Shown: piece after piece, positions 6,489 to 15,753 of the stretch | Layout: every line of letters starts with the position of its first letter | Numbering within the stretch: the stretch's first letter is position 1 | Program-made: the position numbers and the translations under genes | The notes under the pieces: model-generated | Seen by the model: the letters and a program-made list of their open reading frames with translations, nothing else | Databases searched by the model: none | What the model was told of the DNA's origin: nothing | Virus record (IMG/VR): IMGVR_UViG_3300025674_006158 | Span: 1-42,086 of that record | Source of the DNA: a virus | Reading direction: 5' to 3' (one strand) | DNA length: 42,086 nt

Positions 6489-7316
6489 TCAAGCCATCGC
6501 TGGAGATTGCAGTTCTTGTTGTTGAACTTGGTCTCTTCCCGCGACACGACCCAAATATGGATCGAAATCAGAAATCATATCGATAGTGATATCCGAACCT
6601 CGGGTCTCCCAAAGTTCTCTCAAACCATTGTGGCTACCTCTGTGGAAGATCTCGATATGTTCTGGGTGAATACTCGATCCCAGTTCGATCTTATACAGGA
6701 AGATAGGACAGGCATAAGAGGCACCAGAGTTGTAGATGAGATCATCTGCAACAGGACGTGGCTTAACACCATTGTCCAACTTATACTTTTCTCCTCGGCA
6801 ATGCAAGTCAATCAACTTCTTGGCATGGTGACGAGTGATCACATAACATGCCGTGGAGAAATCATTGATGAATCTGCGATGAATATTTACATGCAGTTCT
6901 CCAGGACAAATGATGGCGACTTGAACCACGTCCCAATCATATGGGACTCTAGACATAAACTGACGCCAGGTAAAAGTCCAGAACCTAGCGATGCTGATGT
7001 CACAATCATCTTCCATCATGATTGCATATGGTGCATCAGTTTCCTCATAGAAGTGTTTAATAGCCTTCAAGTGAGAGGTTAGACACCCAATCTCTCCAGA
7101 GGAAACCTGTTCTGGATATCGTCCTTGGATAATTTCACTTAAATCACTACCAACATTAGGTCTACCATCATAAGCAGAGATACGAGTGTAGTCTTCGATT
7201 TCCCAATACTTAAGTTGATTCTCCATCCAAGCCCATCTCTCTGGTTGATCATCCAGATTGATGATATACAGAGGACCAAACCCCTTCAGTTTATATGCTG
7301 ATTTGTTCTTATCCAT
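6489..7316 (-). CDS. glycosyltransferase family 25 (LPS-type)
   Basis: A 275-residue GT25 enzyme. Visible signatures are IINLDDQPERW near the N-terminus, the SGEIGCLTSHLKAI block, and the acidic MMEDDCDI motif that binds the metal and sugar nucleotide. GT25 enzymes add hexoses, usually galactose or glucose, to lipopolysaccharide or protein glycans. I chose ATG 7316, which overlaps the previous stop by 8 nt, over a TTG 15 nt upstream. It is the last gene of the 14-gene glycan operon, and the string ends before a region with no gene (6317-6488) carrying two promoters. Confidence 0.88.
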   Translation of the reverse strand: MDKNKSAYKLKGFGPLYIINLDDQPERWAWMENQLKYWEIEDYTRISAYDGRPNVGSDLSEIIQGRYPEQVSSGEIGCLTSHLKAIKHFYEETDAPYAIMMEDDCDISIARFWTFTWRQFMSRVPYDWDVVQVAIICPGELHVNIHRRFINDFSTACYVITRHHAKKLIDLHCRGEKYKLDNGVKPRPVADDLIYNSGASYACPIFLYKIELGSSIHPEHIEIFHRGSHNGLRELWETRGSDITIDMISDFDPYLGRVAGRDQVQQQELQSPAMA

Positions 7317-7827
7317 TTGGTTCGATGTCAAAAAAGAATACCTGTGTAAGTCTGCTAGTTTCTATACTATTCCCAAAACCAGGAATCGTACTTCTATGAT
7401 ACATTATATCGCCTCTATATGCAACTAATCTATTATAAACATTACCAATGCGGATATCTTCTGCATAGTCTCTGATATCTACTCTATGATAGATTGAAGT
7501 TCCGGCTTTAAACGGAGCATCTGGAGTTAGATATAGGACTGCGGCCCATTGAGATCCAATGTCCCTATGAACCCATGTCTCCGTGTCTTCATCGCATGAT
7601 TGGAAATGGAACGTATCATTATTCCAATTCCATTTTATCTTTGCGTTAAAAATTTCCTCAAATCGTTTTGTAATTCCAGTCTCATACTCCCCAGATGCCC
7701 TATTACTACTTCGTACACCAGGAACATGCTTATCGTATTTGGTGTACTCAAATTCGGTTAAAGCAAGGTTCCTGATGTAGTCAGGGGCATCTAAAAAGTT
7801 ATCTACAACTATTAAATTACGATCCAT
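7309..7827 (-). CDS. DUF6445-like Fe/2OG-oxygenase-fold protein
   Basis: A 172-residue protein beginning with the typical VVDNFLDAPDYIRNLAL. An HRD iron-binding motif lies in WVHRDIGSQWAAVLYL, and a distal His/Arg pair in GDIMYHRSTIPGF...SRLTQVFFF. This matches the DUF6445/oxygenase group often found in cyanophages near glycan genes. The substrate is unknown, and hydroxylation of a sugar or protein is possible. It overlaps both neighbours (16 nt and 8 nt) and so belongs to the glycan operon. Confidence 0.75.
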   Translation of the reverse strand: MDRNLIVVDNFLDAPDYIRNLALTEFEYTKYDKHVPGVRSSNRASGEYETGITKRFEEIFNAKIKWNWNNDTFHFQSCDEDTETWVHRDIGSQWAAVLYLTPDAPFKAGTSIYHRVDIRDYAEDIRIGNVYNRLVAYRGDIMYHRSTIPGFGNSIETSRLTQVFFFDIEPNG

Positions 7828-8669
7828 CCTTCACAATAGAGATCTTTAGTGTCCTTATCTGCATAGTCTGGACCAAACCACATCTTAGGTGCAACAACAG
7901 GTCCACGACCGTTCTGCAACCAGGCACCCCACCAGGACAGAGAAGAGTTAGCAATGACAGCACCGCTGCAGAGACTCATGATACAGAGGTCCACAAAGGG
8001 TTCATACGAACCATCCTTATACTTGTCCGTAGGTTCAGAGACCATGAACCTATCATCCTCAAACATCTCCTGTTCTTTAACCCACTCAGGAGAGTCAGAA
8101 CAGATGATTACGGGTTGATCCTCAGGGAAGTTCTTCAGAGCTTCCTCGTAATAGGCCAACGGCTGTGGTGGATGTTGTGACGAACACTGCGTATACGACC
8201 ACTTAAATCCCCTAGCATCGACAAGGTTAGGATCACCCCTACGAACATGAAGAAAGAGAGGCGCTTGATCAAGAGAACCCATAAGTTCCTTGACAGGGTT
8301 GAGGATCGAATCGTGGAAGGTGAAGTCTTCTCTAATCTCATTTTTGATGTTAGCAAAGTACTTCTCTGTCTGGAAGAATCCAAACAAACTCACATCGTTG
8401 GGACACATACGATGAAGTTCTTCATCGAAGTGAAAATGTTTTTCAACAACGACAGGAGCGTGTCCATTATCTAGGACGTGAAGATTTCTCCTCGTCACAT
8501 TGGGAAGAGTAAAAGCTCTATGCAGACTATAGTTATCCACACGATTGCTTTCAAAAGGAGGAATACCAAATTCGTATCCACGCATTGCGGCAATACCTCT
8601 CACCGCAGCATACTGGAACATCTGGTTTCCCAGTCGTCCCAGATTACCCATATTATTAAAGGCTAGCAT
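7812..8669 (-). CDS. GT11 alpha-1,2-fucosyltransferase-like (paralogue 1)
   Basis: A 285-residue family 11 glycosyltransferase. It has the N-terminal GRLGNQMFQYAAVRGIA motif, the GDP-sugar-binding FLHVRRGDPN, and the C-terminal ANSSLSWWGAWL. All three are textbook for this family, and the HxRRxD motif is intact. Such enzymes transfer L-fucose (or the close analogue L-galactose) from its GDP form. It is one of three tandem GT11 genes in the operon and overlaps the next gene upstream by 14 nt. Confidence 0.93.
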   Translation of the reverse strand: MLAFNNMGNLGRLGNQMFQYAAVRGIAAMRGYEFGIPPFESNRVDNYSLHRAFTLPNVTRRNLHVLDNGHAPVVVEKHFHFDEELHRMCPNDVSLFGFFQTEKYFANIKNEIREDFTFHDSILNPVKELMGSLDQAPLFLHVRRGDPNLVDARGFKWSYTQCSSQHPPQPLAYYEEALKNFPEDQPVIICSDSPEWVKEQEMFEDDRFMVSEPTDKYKDGSYEPFVDLCIMSLCSGAVIANSSLSWWGAWLQNGRGPVVAPKMWFGPDYADKDTKDLYCEGWIVI

Positions 8670-9492
8670 TTAATTCTTTCCCCCGTCGTTTGATGTAGTC
8701 AAGTGTTGAATAGTATTTTGTAAGACTTTCTTTGTCTTGTTTTCGAATCCAGTTCCAAAGACTATCATTAGCTTGGAACTTAGGATTATGATAGTGGGAA
8801 TTGAAAGTTCTACCATGTTCAAAGTGATAGATGTCATCAATGACTCTACCAACTTTAAATCCAAATAGATTTAGGCGATAATAAAACTCACAATCTTCTG
8901 CTCCCCAAGAAATGAACTCTTCATTCCAAAGACCAGCAGATACCTCACATGATTTGGTGATCATCTGACCCCAACCAATAGAGGATGGGATACGAACTTT
9001 GTTATCCTTTAGAACATCAAAGTCAAAGTCACTTCCATCATGAGATGAAAGGAACTTATCTAACAGTTGGTCACCATAGTTAACAGCCCACTGATAGATT
9101 CCGCATCCAAAAGGATAAACAGCATCAGAGCCTTCTTTAGTGATGGAATGGTATGCAAGTTCATGACTATTCTTAGGTACAACAACATCCACATCATGAT
9201 TATACACGATTGGAGTATCTGCGGCTACACAGAGATCATTGAGAATTCTAGTCTTATGAAAGAACTTCTCTTCACTCTCCTCAAAGATATGTTTGAGTTG
9301 ACTTGTGTCACCAACATACTTTTTAATTTGAGGAAGAGCATACTCCTTGAAATTAGAAGTGGTATCTACTTCTTTGATTAGAACTTTTGCCTCTGGAAAG
9401 TTCTTAAGTAGATACGTTACTGATGTAATTACATTGCGGAGACGATCGTCCGTCTCAATTCGACAAGGCAGGAGATAAGTTAGATCTTTCAT
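8656..9492 (-). CDS. GT2/GT7-like glycosyltransferase
   Basis: A 278-residue GT-A glycosyltransferase. The N-terminus (DLTYLLPCRIETDDRLRNV) is the family 2-like nucleotide-sugar domain, and the metal-binding acidic motif appears as YNHDVDVVVP. The galactosyltransferase-type C-terminal signature FISWGAEDCEFYYRLNLFG follows, then a HFEHGR segment. The sugar transferred cannot be read from sequence. It overlaps both flanking GT11 genes by a few bases. Confidence 0.85.
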   Translation of the reverse strand: MKDLTYLLPCRIETDDRLRNVITSVTYLLKNFPEAKVLIKEVDTTSNFKEYALPQIKKYVGDTSQLKHIFEESEEKFFHKTRILNDLCVAADTPIVYNHDVDVVVPKNSHELAYHSITKEGSDAVYPFGCGIYQWAVNYGDQLLDKFLSSHDGSDFDFDVLKDNKVRIPSSIGWGQMITKSCEVSAGLWNEEFISWGAEDCEFYYRLNLFGFKVGRVIDDIYHFEHGRTFNSHYHNPKFQANDSLWNWIRKQDKESLTKYYSTLDYIKRRGKELNASL

Positions 9493-10385
9493 TCTGGAGT
9501 CACTGGGGTTGGGTCATTGTGTACCTTCACCCATCTTTCAGGGATCATATCCTTCATGTTGTAGTGTGCGTATGCAGGACCGAACCAAGGGTCAGGAGCG
9601 ACTACCTTAACGTCAAGACCCTGCAACCATGCGCCCCACCAACTCAGAGAAGAGTTAGCGATAATCGCACCACCACACATACTCATGAGACAAAGGTCAA
9701 TGTAGGGGACTGAGGCACCGTCTCCGAACTCTTCATAAGAAGCGTCAGAGAAATAGAATCGATCACCCTGCAACCAAGACTGTTCCTTGCACCAATCAAT
9801 AGTATCAGAAACAACAACGACTTTCTTGTCGTCTGGGAACATCTTTAAAGCTTCAAGATAATATTCAGCTTTACAGAGCGGGTGGTATTCTTGGACCATC
9901 TGATAAGACCACTTCTCCCCTCTGCGCCCAGTAAGATTTGGAGAACCGCGACGAACGTGCAAAAAGATGCACTCATCACGTCCACCAAGAGAAGCAATAA
10001 ACTCTTTACACGGCTCCGAATACGCCTTCTTAAAAGTGAAATCCTCACGGATAGACGAGGCGATGGCCTCGAAATACTTTTCTGTTTGGAAGTTGCCTGA
10101 GAAGTTTGTGTTATCTTCGCATTCATTGAAAATCTGTTCGTTGAAGTGCATGTCACGATACTCAACCTTCTTGGCGAAGAATGGTTCCCCAGTATTTTTA
10201 CTGAGGTCACAGTTGGCGAGTTCAAAACAATCAAATAGGCCGTAGTTATCTAGTCGATCTGCGTCGGGACCAGGAATGATCCAGTCGAATCCACGATTAG
10301 CGGCAACGCCACGAACAAAAGCATACTGAAACATCTGGTTACCCAGACGACCTTCGTTGCCAAGACCCTGAAATGAAATAGACAT
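9489..10385 (-). CDS. GT11 alpha-1,2-fucosyltransferase-like (paralogue 2)
   Basis: A 298-residue GT11 protein with GRLGNQMFQYAFVRGVA, the GDP-binding region FLHVRRGSPNL and ANSSLSWWGAWL. The acidic residue of HxRRxD is Ser here, unlike paralogue 1. Base composition seems more GC-rich than its nitrilase neighbour. It overlaps the next gene by 4 nt and lies 7 nt after the nitrilase stop. Confidence 0.9.
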   Translation of the reverse strand: MSISFQGLGNEGRLGNQMFQYAFVRGVAANRGFDWIIPGPDADRLDNYGLFDCFELANCDLSKNTGEPFFAKKVEYRDMHFNEQIFNECEDNTNFSGNFQTEKYFEAIASSIREDFTFKKAYSEPCKEFIASLGGRDECIFLHVRRGSPNLTGRRGEKWSYQMVQEYHPLCKAEYYLEALKMFPDDKKVVVVSDTIDWCKEQSWLQGDRFYFSDASYEEFGDGASVPYIDLCLMSMCGGAIIANSSLSWWGAWLQGLDVKVVAPDPWFGPAYAHYNMKDMIPERWVKVHNDPTPVTPE

Positions 10386-10392
10386 CTATTAT

Positions 10393-11247
10393 TTACCTCA
10401 AAAGTTTAACATAGGGATACTCATCGGACATTCTTCCGTCATAGTTTTTGTACTCTTGTGCTGTATTCAATTCTATATCACAATAAAAATATTGTCTACC
10501 TTGTCTAGGAACGTTTGTTTGCCACCCCATAAAATTAAGAACTCCACTAGGACTAGAAGTAATAGATTCGTTTATTAAACTTTCATCACCATTCCAGTTC
10601 CAAGGAACACAGGAATCAACAGTAATTAAATTTGATTGACTTTTAAAAGCCGTCATTCTCAAAAACCCTTCACTATAACTAGAAAAAACATCATTGCGTT
10701 TATCATTTTTATTCCACTTCATACCATTAGTGGCATGAAATATAACAGATAATCCCCTATCTACAAGGTGTCTTTCACAAAAAGCAATTCCTAATTCTTC
10801 AGCTGCACCCCACATATCATTACAAATCATACCAATAGCCCAGACTCCTGATTCCAATTCAAAATATCGAACAGGATCGTCATTAAGTCTACCAAGGCAT
10901 CGGTCTTGTGAAATACAATAGGTCTTACGAGTTATCGTATTTAATTTACTAGACTTGTCATAATGTCGGATTTGATTCCTATGAATTAATCCAATGGATT
11001 CTTTTTCTTTTGTAAGTACACCCAAATGTAGTCCAACACCACGTTGACATTGTTCTATTTCTTTGAGAGCACTAGATATTTCTTCGTCCTTTTCTTGCCA
11101 TCCATCACAATATCCAGAGAGAGCTCCCTCTGGGGTCAAAAGATGGTCAACTCTATTTTGTTTTGCCCAATCTAAAGCCTTTAGGATCTCTCTCTTATTG
11201 GATTGAATATTTGGTCCTACAGGAATTTGAGCTCCTGCTATACGCAT
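10393..11247 (-). CDS. nitrilase-superfamily amidohydrolase
   Basis: A 284-residue carbon-nitrogen hydrolase. The Glu-Lys-Cys triad is visible: Glu40 in LLTPEGALSGY, Lys98 in HYDKSSKL and Cys142 in GMICNDMWG. Members hydrolyse amides or nitriles, or release ammonia from glutamine for a partner synthetase. Glutamine-dependent NAD synthetases have this domain fused at the N-terminus. Here an NadE-type synthetase is encoded two genes upstream in the same operon, so a split glutaminase-synthetase pair is possible. The gene is visibly AT-richer than its neighbours, hinting at separate acquisition. It shares one base with the GT11 gene before it (TAATG). Confidence 0.85.
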   Translation of the reverse strand: MRIAGAQIPVGPNIQSNKREILKALDWAKQNRVDHLLTPEGALSGYCDGWQEKDEEISSALKEIEQCQRGVGLHLGVLTKEKESIGLIHRNQIRHYDKSSKLNTITRKTYCISQDRCLGRLNDDPVRYFELESGVWAIGMICNDMWGAAEELGIAFCERHLVDRGLSVIFHATNGMKWNKNDKRNDVFSSYSEGFLRMTAFKSQSNLITVDSCVPWNWNGDESLINESITSSPSGVLNFMGWQTNVPRQGRQYFYCDIELNTAQEYKNYDGRMSDEYPYVKLLR

Positions 11248-12107
11248 TACTTACTCCAATCTAAAGTTTCCCAATATGCGGGTACGATTTGACTGGTGTC
11301 GAGATGAGACATAGCAGTACCAAACCACTTCTCTGGATTGGGTGCTACAACTTTACCACGACCTTTTTGTAACCAAGCGCCCCACCAAGAGAAGGAAGAG
11401 TTGGCAATAATTGCACCATTACAAAGACTCATCAGACACAGATCAACCTGAGGTAGAAGAGTGTTCTGCATCTTGCCAGTGCCATCAATGGTCTGGTACT
11501 GATACCTCTCAGGATTATCATTGAACATGAATCTATCCTGTTTGAAGAACTCCTGAGACTTGCACCACTCTAGATCATCAGTGAATACAAAGCAAGGAGT
11601 ATCTTCAGGGAATTGTTTTAGCGCGTCTTCAAAGAACGAAATGGGAAGGATGGGGTGATACTCTTCTCTCCCAATGTTGTCAGACTGACGAACATGGAGA
11701 AAGATAGGAGGACGATCCAGGCTGTTAATGTACTCCATACAAGGAGTGAGATAATCCTCTCTAAACGTGAAGTCTTCATGGATCTGGTCAGCAATATGAA
11801 CGAAATAGTTCTCGGTTTGCATATAACCATCTAGGTTCACGCCATCAGTGCAGTAGAAAAGACTTTCATCAAAGGCGTGAGTTGTTTCTTGAATTGTCAT
11901 TGCACTATTAAACCCAAGGTTCTCGGGTTTACAGTGAGTCATTTCAAAGGTTTCAAACAATCCATAGTTATCTTTATGGTTGTGTTCCTCAGGTGGAATC
12001 ATCCACTGGAAACCATTATAAGCTGCAATACCTCTGAGAGAGGCGTACTGGAACATTTGATTTCCCAGTCGCCCATTACTCCCAAGGCGATTATAACTAA
12101 TCGTCAA
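11247..12107 (-). CDS. GT11 alpha-1,2-fucosyltransferase-like (paralogue 3)
   Basis: A 286-residue GT11 protein with GRLGNQMFQYASLRGIA and ANSSFSWWGAWL. The HxRRxD region reads FLHVRQSDN, so the second Arg is lost. The start is a TTG at 12107. It gives an N-terminus that aligns with the other two paralogues, has GGAGG 7 nt upstream, and overlaps the stop of the dehydrogenase gene as TTGA. A TTG five codons earlier lacks these features. Confidence 0.9.
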   Translation of the reverse strand: MTISYNRLGSNGRLGNQMFQYASLRGIAAYNGFQWMIPPEEHNHKDNYGLFETFEMTHCKPENLGFNSAMTIQETTHAFDESLFYCTDGVNLDGYMQTENYFVHIADQIHEDFTFREDYLTPCMEYINSLDRPPIFLHVRQSDNIGREEYHPILPISFFEDALKQFPEDTPCFVFTDDLEWCKSQEFFKQDRFMFNDNPERYQYQTIDGTGKMQNTLLPQVDLCLMSLCNGAIIANSSFSWWGAWLQKGRGKVVAPNPEKWFGTAMSHLDTSQIVPAYWETLDWSK

Positions 12108-13255
12108 AGATCTATCCTCCAAACAGGTTCATGAATTTCACTCTTGTTAGTAACGAAAACAATGTTGTCACCGTAGGCATCAATCAAGTCATCTTCACAT
12201 TGAGAAACGACATCATCAATTTCCTCAACATAAACAGTATAACCTTTCTTGAGTAGATCTTCAACCAGTCGAAGTCTAGGACTTTCAACTACCATATCAG
12301 TTCCTTTCTTAAAACAAATGCTTTGAATAAAGAAAGGAAGTTTATCTACGTTCTGTTCGACGCAATAGTTAGCAATGAAATTTGCATGTGCATCGTTGAA
12401 CTTATCCGTAACATCGGGAAGACTATATTCTAGTCCCACGCGATTAGCGTAGTGTCCCAATGCACGGTTGTCTCGGGGGAGACAAGGACCACCGAAGCCT
12501 AATCCGTAACGCAAGTATTTAGACCCCACTCTGGTGTCGTCTCCGACAGCGGAGAGGACGTTATCAATCTCATCACCACAACCAGCGTTGTAGAGAATCT
12601 GACCCATCATGTTTGCATAACTGATCTTATAGGTCAGGAAACAGTTCACACCAATCTTAGTGATCTCTGCTGCTGTACGAGACATTGGATAGAAATGAAC
12701 ATCAACATCTTGAATATCATCAAAGATACCTTCGATAATATCAAATCCTTCTTGATCATCACCACCACAAAGAATCATGTCTGCATTACGCATATCTTTG
12801 AGGATGGAACCCTGAGCAATAAACTCAGGATTATAGTAAACTCGAAGACCCCTGTCCTTTAATCTCTCCTGAACTGTGTCGGAGTACCCAGGATTCGTGG
12901 TACAACCAATAACAAAGATCTTGCCATCAAGGTTAGGAGAGTCTTCTAGGTCTTGTACAACCTGTTCGACATACTGAACATCATAAGAACCATCTTCAAG
13001 AGATGGAGTGGGAACGAAGGTAAAGATAACATCAGAGTTACGAATAACATCCCTGTTACTAACAGTAGCAGTGAGATTCTCCGATCGCATTAAAAGATCT
13101 TCTACCTCAGGTTCATTAGAAAAGATCTCTTTGTTATTAAGATCCTGAACGTAATGCCTGTTTACGTCAGAACATTGGACATGATGTCCTGCAGCCTCAC
13201 AAAGGAGAGCAAAACAGATACCAAGTCGTCCTGCTCCGATAACACCGATGTTCAT
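12104..13255 (-). CDS. UDP-glucose/GDP-mannose-type nucleotide-sugar 6-dehydrogenase
   Basis: A 383-residue protein. It has an N-terminal NAD-binding domain (GVIGAGRLGICFA), VPTPS, the conserved YNPEFIAQGS block, and a catalytic Cys in FGGPCLPRD. The family oxidises the sugar C6 alcohol twice to a uronic acid. The exact substrate (UDP-glucose, UDP-HexNAc or GDP-mannose) is not evident. It overlaps NadE (TAATG) upstream and the GT11 gene downstream. A GGAGG precedes its ATG. Its product could be the acid that is amidated by the adjacent synthetase-like enzyme. Confidence 0.93.
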   Translation of the reverse strand: MNIGVIGAGRLGICFALLCEAAGHHVQCSDVNRHYVQDLNNKEIFSNEPEVEDLLMRSENLTATVSNRDVIRNSDVIFTFVPTPSLEDGSYDVQYVEQVVQDLEDSPNLDGKIFVIGCTTNPGYSDTVQERLKDRGLRVYYNPEFIAQGSILKDMRNADMILCGGDDQEGFDIIEGIFDDIQDVDVHFYPMSRTAAEITKIGVNCFLTYKISYANMMGQILYNAGCGDEIDNVLSAVGDDTRVGSKYLRYGLGFGGPCLPRDNRALGHYANRVGLEYSLPDVTDKFNDAHANFIANYCVEQNVDKLPFFIQSICFKKGTDMVVESPRLRLVEDLLKKGYTVYVEEIDDVVSQCEDDLIDAYGDNIVFVTNKSEIHEPVWRIDL

Positions 13256-14016
13256 TATACCTCCAGTTTAAAAGTAGGAATGGGATTCATTTTATGTTGA
13301 TTTTTACAGTTAAACTCATGCAAGATTTTAACTGCTGGTCCAGTGCCATGTTCCATGGCATACTCAAGGTCTTCATAAGATGCACCGATCTGATCTTCAT
13401 CAGTACGACCATCTTCCCACAGACCATCAGTGGGTTTTGCATTAAGAATCTCTGGAATTACTCCAACAAATCGTCCGAGTTCTCTGACCTCGGTTTTGTA
13501 AAGGTCAGCAATAGGGGCGATATCAACACCACCATCACCATACTTAGTATAAAAACCGACTCCATAATCTTCTACCTTGTTACCAGTACCAACAACAATA
13601 CCATTAACGGATGCAGCAACCTGATATAGGGTCATCATTCTCATACGAGACTTACTATTTGCCCTGGCCATATCATTGATGGTGTATTCCACTCCAAGAT
13701 CAGCCGTAAGTTGTTTGATAAACTTAGTAAAAGGCTTTGTAAGATCTGTCTTAAGAACTGTCACATTTGGATAATTCTTTTCCAACCAGAATAGATGGGC
13801 ATCAGAAAGAGTTTCCTGTTCAGGACTCTGATTGAGTGGCATACCCATTGCATAGACAGGAAGTCCAGTCTTTGCAGCTAGAGTAGAAGAAACGGCGGAA
13901 TCAATCCCACCAGACACTCCTACAACTAGGGATTCAATATTGTTGTCACTACAGTACTTACAAAGAAAGAGAGTAATATCGCAAGTTACTTTGAGATAAT
14001 CACTAATTCGATTCAT
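13255..14016 (-). CDS. nadE: NadE-type NAD(+) synthetase (ammonia-dependent size)
   Basis: A 253-residue ATP pyrophosphatase of the NadE family. The PP-loop is VVGVSGGIDSAVSS (residues 32-45). NDMARANSKSRMRMM, VVGTGNKVED, the metal-binding TKYGDGGVDIAPIADLYKTEV and the TDGLWEDGRTDEDQIGASY segment follow. NadE adenylates nicotinate adenine dinucleotide and replaces the acid with an amide using ammonia. No glutaminase domain is fused, but a separate nitrilase is in the operon. Two roles are open. It may refill NAD during infection, or it may amidate a uronic-acid sugar made by the neighbouring dehydrogenase. Sequence alone does not decide. Confidence 0.9.
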   Translation of the reverse strand: MNRISDYLKVTCDITLFLCKYCSDNNIESLVVGVSGGIDSAVSSTLAAKTGLPVYAMGMPLNQSPEQETLSDAHLFWLEKNYPNVTVLKTDLTKPFTKFIKQLTADLGVEYTINDMARANSKSRMRMMTLYQVAASVNGIVVGTGNKVEDYGVGFYTKYGDGGVDIAPIADLYKTEVRELGRFVGVIPEILNAKPTDGLWEDGRTDEDQIGASYEDLEYAMEHGTGPAVKILHEFNCKNQHKMNPIPTFKLEV

Positions 14017-14800
14017 CTTTACGTGTGGCGAGAATAACAGTGTTTTCGTAGTCTTTACCTACGTCAAAGGTGTAATTTTCTTTCACCTTATCTATGAAAT
14101 CATTATAGTAGAAATCATTAAAATTGACAAGATTGTAGATAATGTAAGCAAACTTAGAATTTGCGACCAACTTATCATAGTATTCCATCTGGGTCTCTAC
14201 ATTGCACTCAGAGAGAGCATAGTTGCTGATGAAGAGGTCGATGTCTTTGATCTCTTCGTACTCAGTGCATGGAATACATTTTACCTTATCTTTGATATCT
14301 GGGAACTGATCGATGTACTTTCGTTGCAAAGCAGAGACTTCTGGAAGGTCAATCAGAACATACTCATCAAACTCACAGACAGTACTGAGAACCTTACACA
14401 GTCCACCATATCCACCACCAACTTCTACAATGCGACCAATCTCTGCATCATTACAGAGAAAAGAGATCTCAAAAGTGTTCTTAATGTACCTAGCAGTGGT
14501 AGGAGAAATCATTCCCACACCAGAGTACATGTGTACCTCGGGATTACCATACTTATCATTCTCTTTAAAACCAGCAAGGTTACCAAAGAGTGCAGTCTCA
14601 TTCATGTCAACAGCCATGTTCAGGTACTGTTCACCCTGAGACTTGAGGACATGTTCTAGAATAGTCTTATACTTGGGATTACTTTTGAAGTTAGCAAAGG
14701 CTTGATCATCCTCTACAGCTTCAATGCAAGCAGCAATATACTCATCTGCAATCTGAGTTTCTGCTTCCCATCCTTTACGGTCTTGTACTGTGGTCGTCAT
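14003..14800 (-). CDS. putative sugar O-methyltransferase
   Basis: A 265-residue protein resembling the 'putative sugar O-methyltransferase' family. The N-terminal half is family-specific (YLNMAVDMNETALFGNLAG, then GVGMISPTTARYIKN). The SAM-binding Rossmann motif is IVEVGGGYGGLCKVLS, followed by YVLIDLPEV and an FISNYALSEC segment. It would cap or modify a sugar of the glycan. It overlaps NadE by 14 nt and the GT10 gene by 4 nt. Confidence 0.85.
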   Translation of the reverse strand: MTTTVQDRKGWEAETQIADEYIAACIEAVEDDQAFANFKSNPKYKTILEHVLKSQGEQYLNMAVDMNETALFGNLAGFKENDKYGNPEVHMYSGVGMISPTTARYIKNTFEISFLCNDAEIGRIVEVGGGYGGLCKVLSTVCEFDEYVLIDLPEVSALQRKYIDQFPDIKDKVKCIPCTEYEEIKDIDLFISNYALSECNVETQMEYYDKLVANSKFAYIIYNLVNFNDFYYNDFIDKVKENYTFDVGKDYENTVILATRKDESN

Positions 14801-15753
14801 ACTGTTACGGGCCTCTGGTTTCTAAGTGGATCTAATTGAACTAGGTAGTTCTTGTACATATAGTCTTCTGCAGTTCTCATTTCCTTAGCAATATTGAAGT
14901 TCTCTTCAATAGCATCTTTCTTTGACTCATAGTATTCTGGAGTCAACTTGTCCCAAGGAATATTTTCATGGGGTTGATTCTGATCAAGGAAAATGATACC
15001 CTCATGATTAAAATACTGTGCAACTCCTGCAGTACCATAGTACACAGGAATGGTTCCACAGGCAAAACAATCAGTTAGTTTCTCTGTGAAGTAGGTTGGA
15101 TAATTTGCGTTCTCAACAGCAAAGGAGAACATATAATCTCTAAGTGCTCTAGACTTTTCCTTAAGAGGAAGTTCTTGAGGAAGTCCCCAACCAAACAAAT
15201 CATCACCACCAAACTTATTCCAGTATTCCTGTACTACTTTGAGGCGACGTTGATGTCCCACAGTGTATCCTTTGTTAGATGCGACCATTGAGACGAGCTT
15301 AGACTTGGGATAGAGGTCTCTGTCCATGACCCAAGGAGCAGCATTAGAGAGGCAATAAAGAAATTTACCGTCAGGACCCGCCTCGTGAGTGAGTCTTTGG
15401 TCACAAGTAAAGATACCATCCACACGACTAGCAACAAAATCATAGTTGTCCTCAATGAATTTGTACTGTTCAGGAATGATCTCCCTAGACTCTAGTAACC
15501 AAATAAACTTTGGAAGATTACTGGTATCTTCCAAAGCTTTCAAAGCAAAATGATTTACATAGAGGTTACAAAGTCCAGAACCATCATGAACCCATCTAGT
15601 ATAGACGGATCTATTGTTAGCAGATGTAGATGGTTCTAAAGAATCATTACAAATTAAATTGATTGGAAACTTATTCTCTGGTCCCAAAATAGGAAGGTCT
15701 AAACCTCCAGGGTTCTGACGTGCTTGTCCAAGAACCTCTTTAATATCACTCAT
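14797..15753 (-). CDS. GT10 alpha-1,3/1,4-fucosyltransferase-like
   Basis: A 318-residue family 10 transferase. The diagnostic C-terminal donor-binding block FAVENANYPTYFTEKLTD, CGTIPVYYG and FLDQNQPHENIPW is complete. The N-terminal acceptor domain includes NLYVNHFALKAL and FIWLLESREI. Such enzymes use GDP-L-fucose and can accept GDP-L-galactose. With a GDP-mannose 3,5-epimerase in the same operon, L-galactose is a reasonable donor sugar, though this is inference. Confidence 0.9.
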   Translation of the reverse strand: MSDIKEVLGQARQNPGGLDLPILGPENKFPINLICNDSLEPSTSANNRSVYTRWVHDGSGLCNLYVNHFALKALEDTSNLPKFIWLLESREIIPEQYKFIEDNYDFVASRVDGIFTCDQRLTHEAGPDGKFLYCLSNAAPWVMDRDLYPKSKLVSMVASNKGYTVGHQRRLKVVQEYWNKFGGDDLFGWGLPQELPLKEKSRALRDYMFSFAVENANYPTYFTEKLTDCFACGTIPVYYGTAGVAQYFNHEGIIFLDQNQPHENIPWDKLTPEYYESKKDAIEENFNIAKEMRTAEDYMYKNYLVQLDPLRNQRPVTV

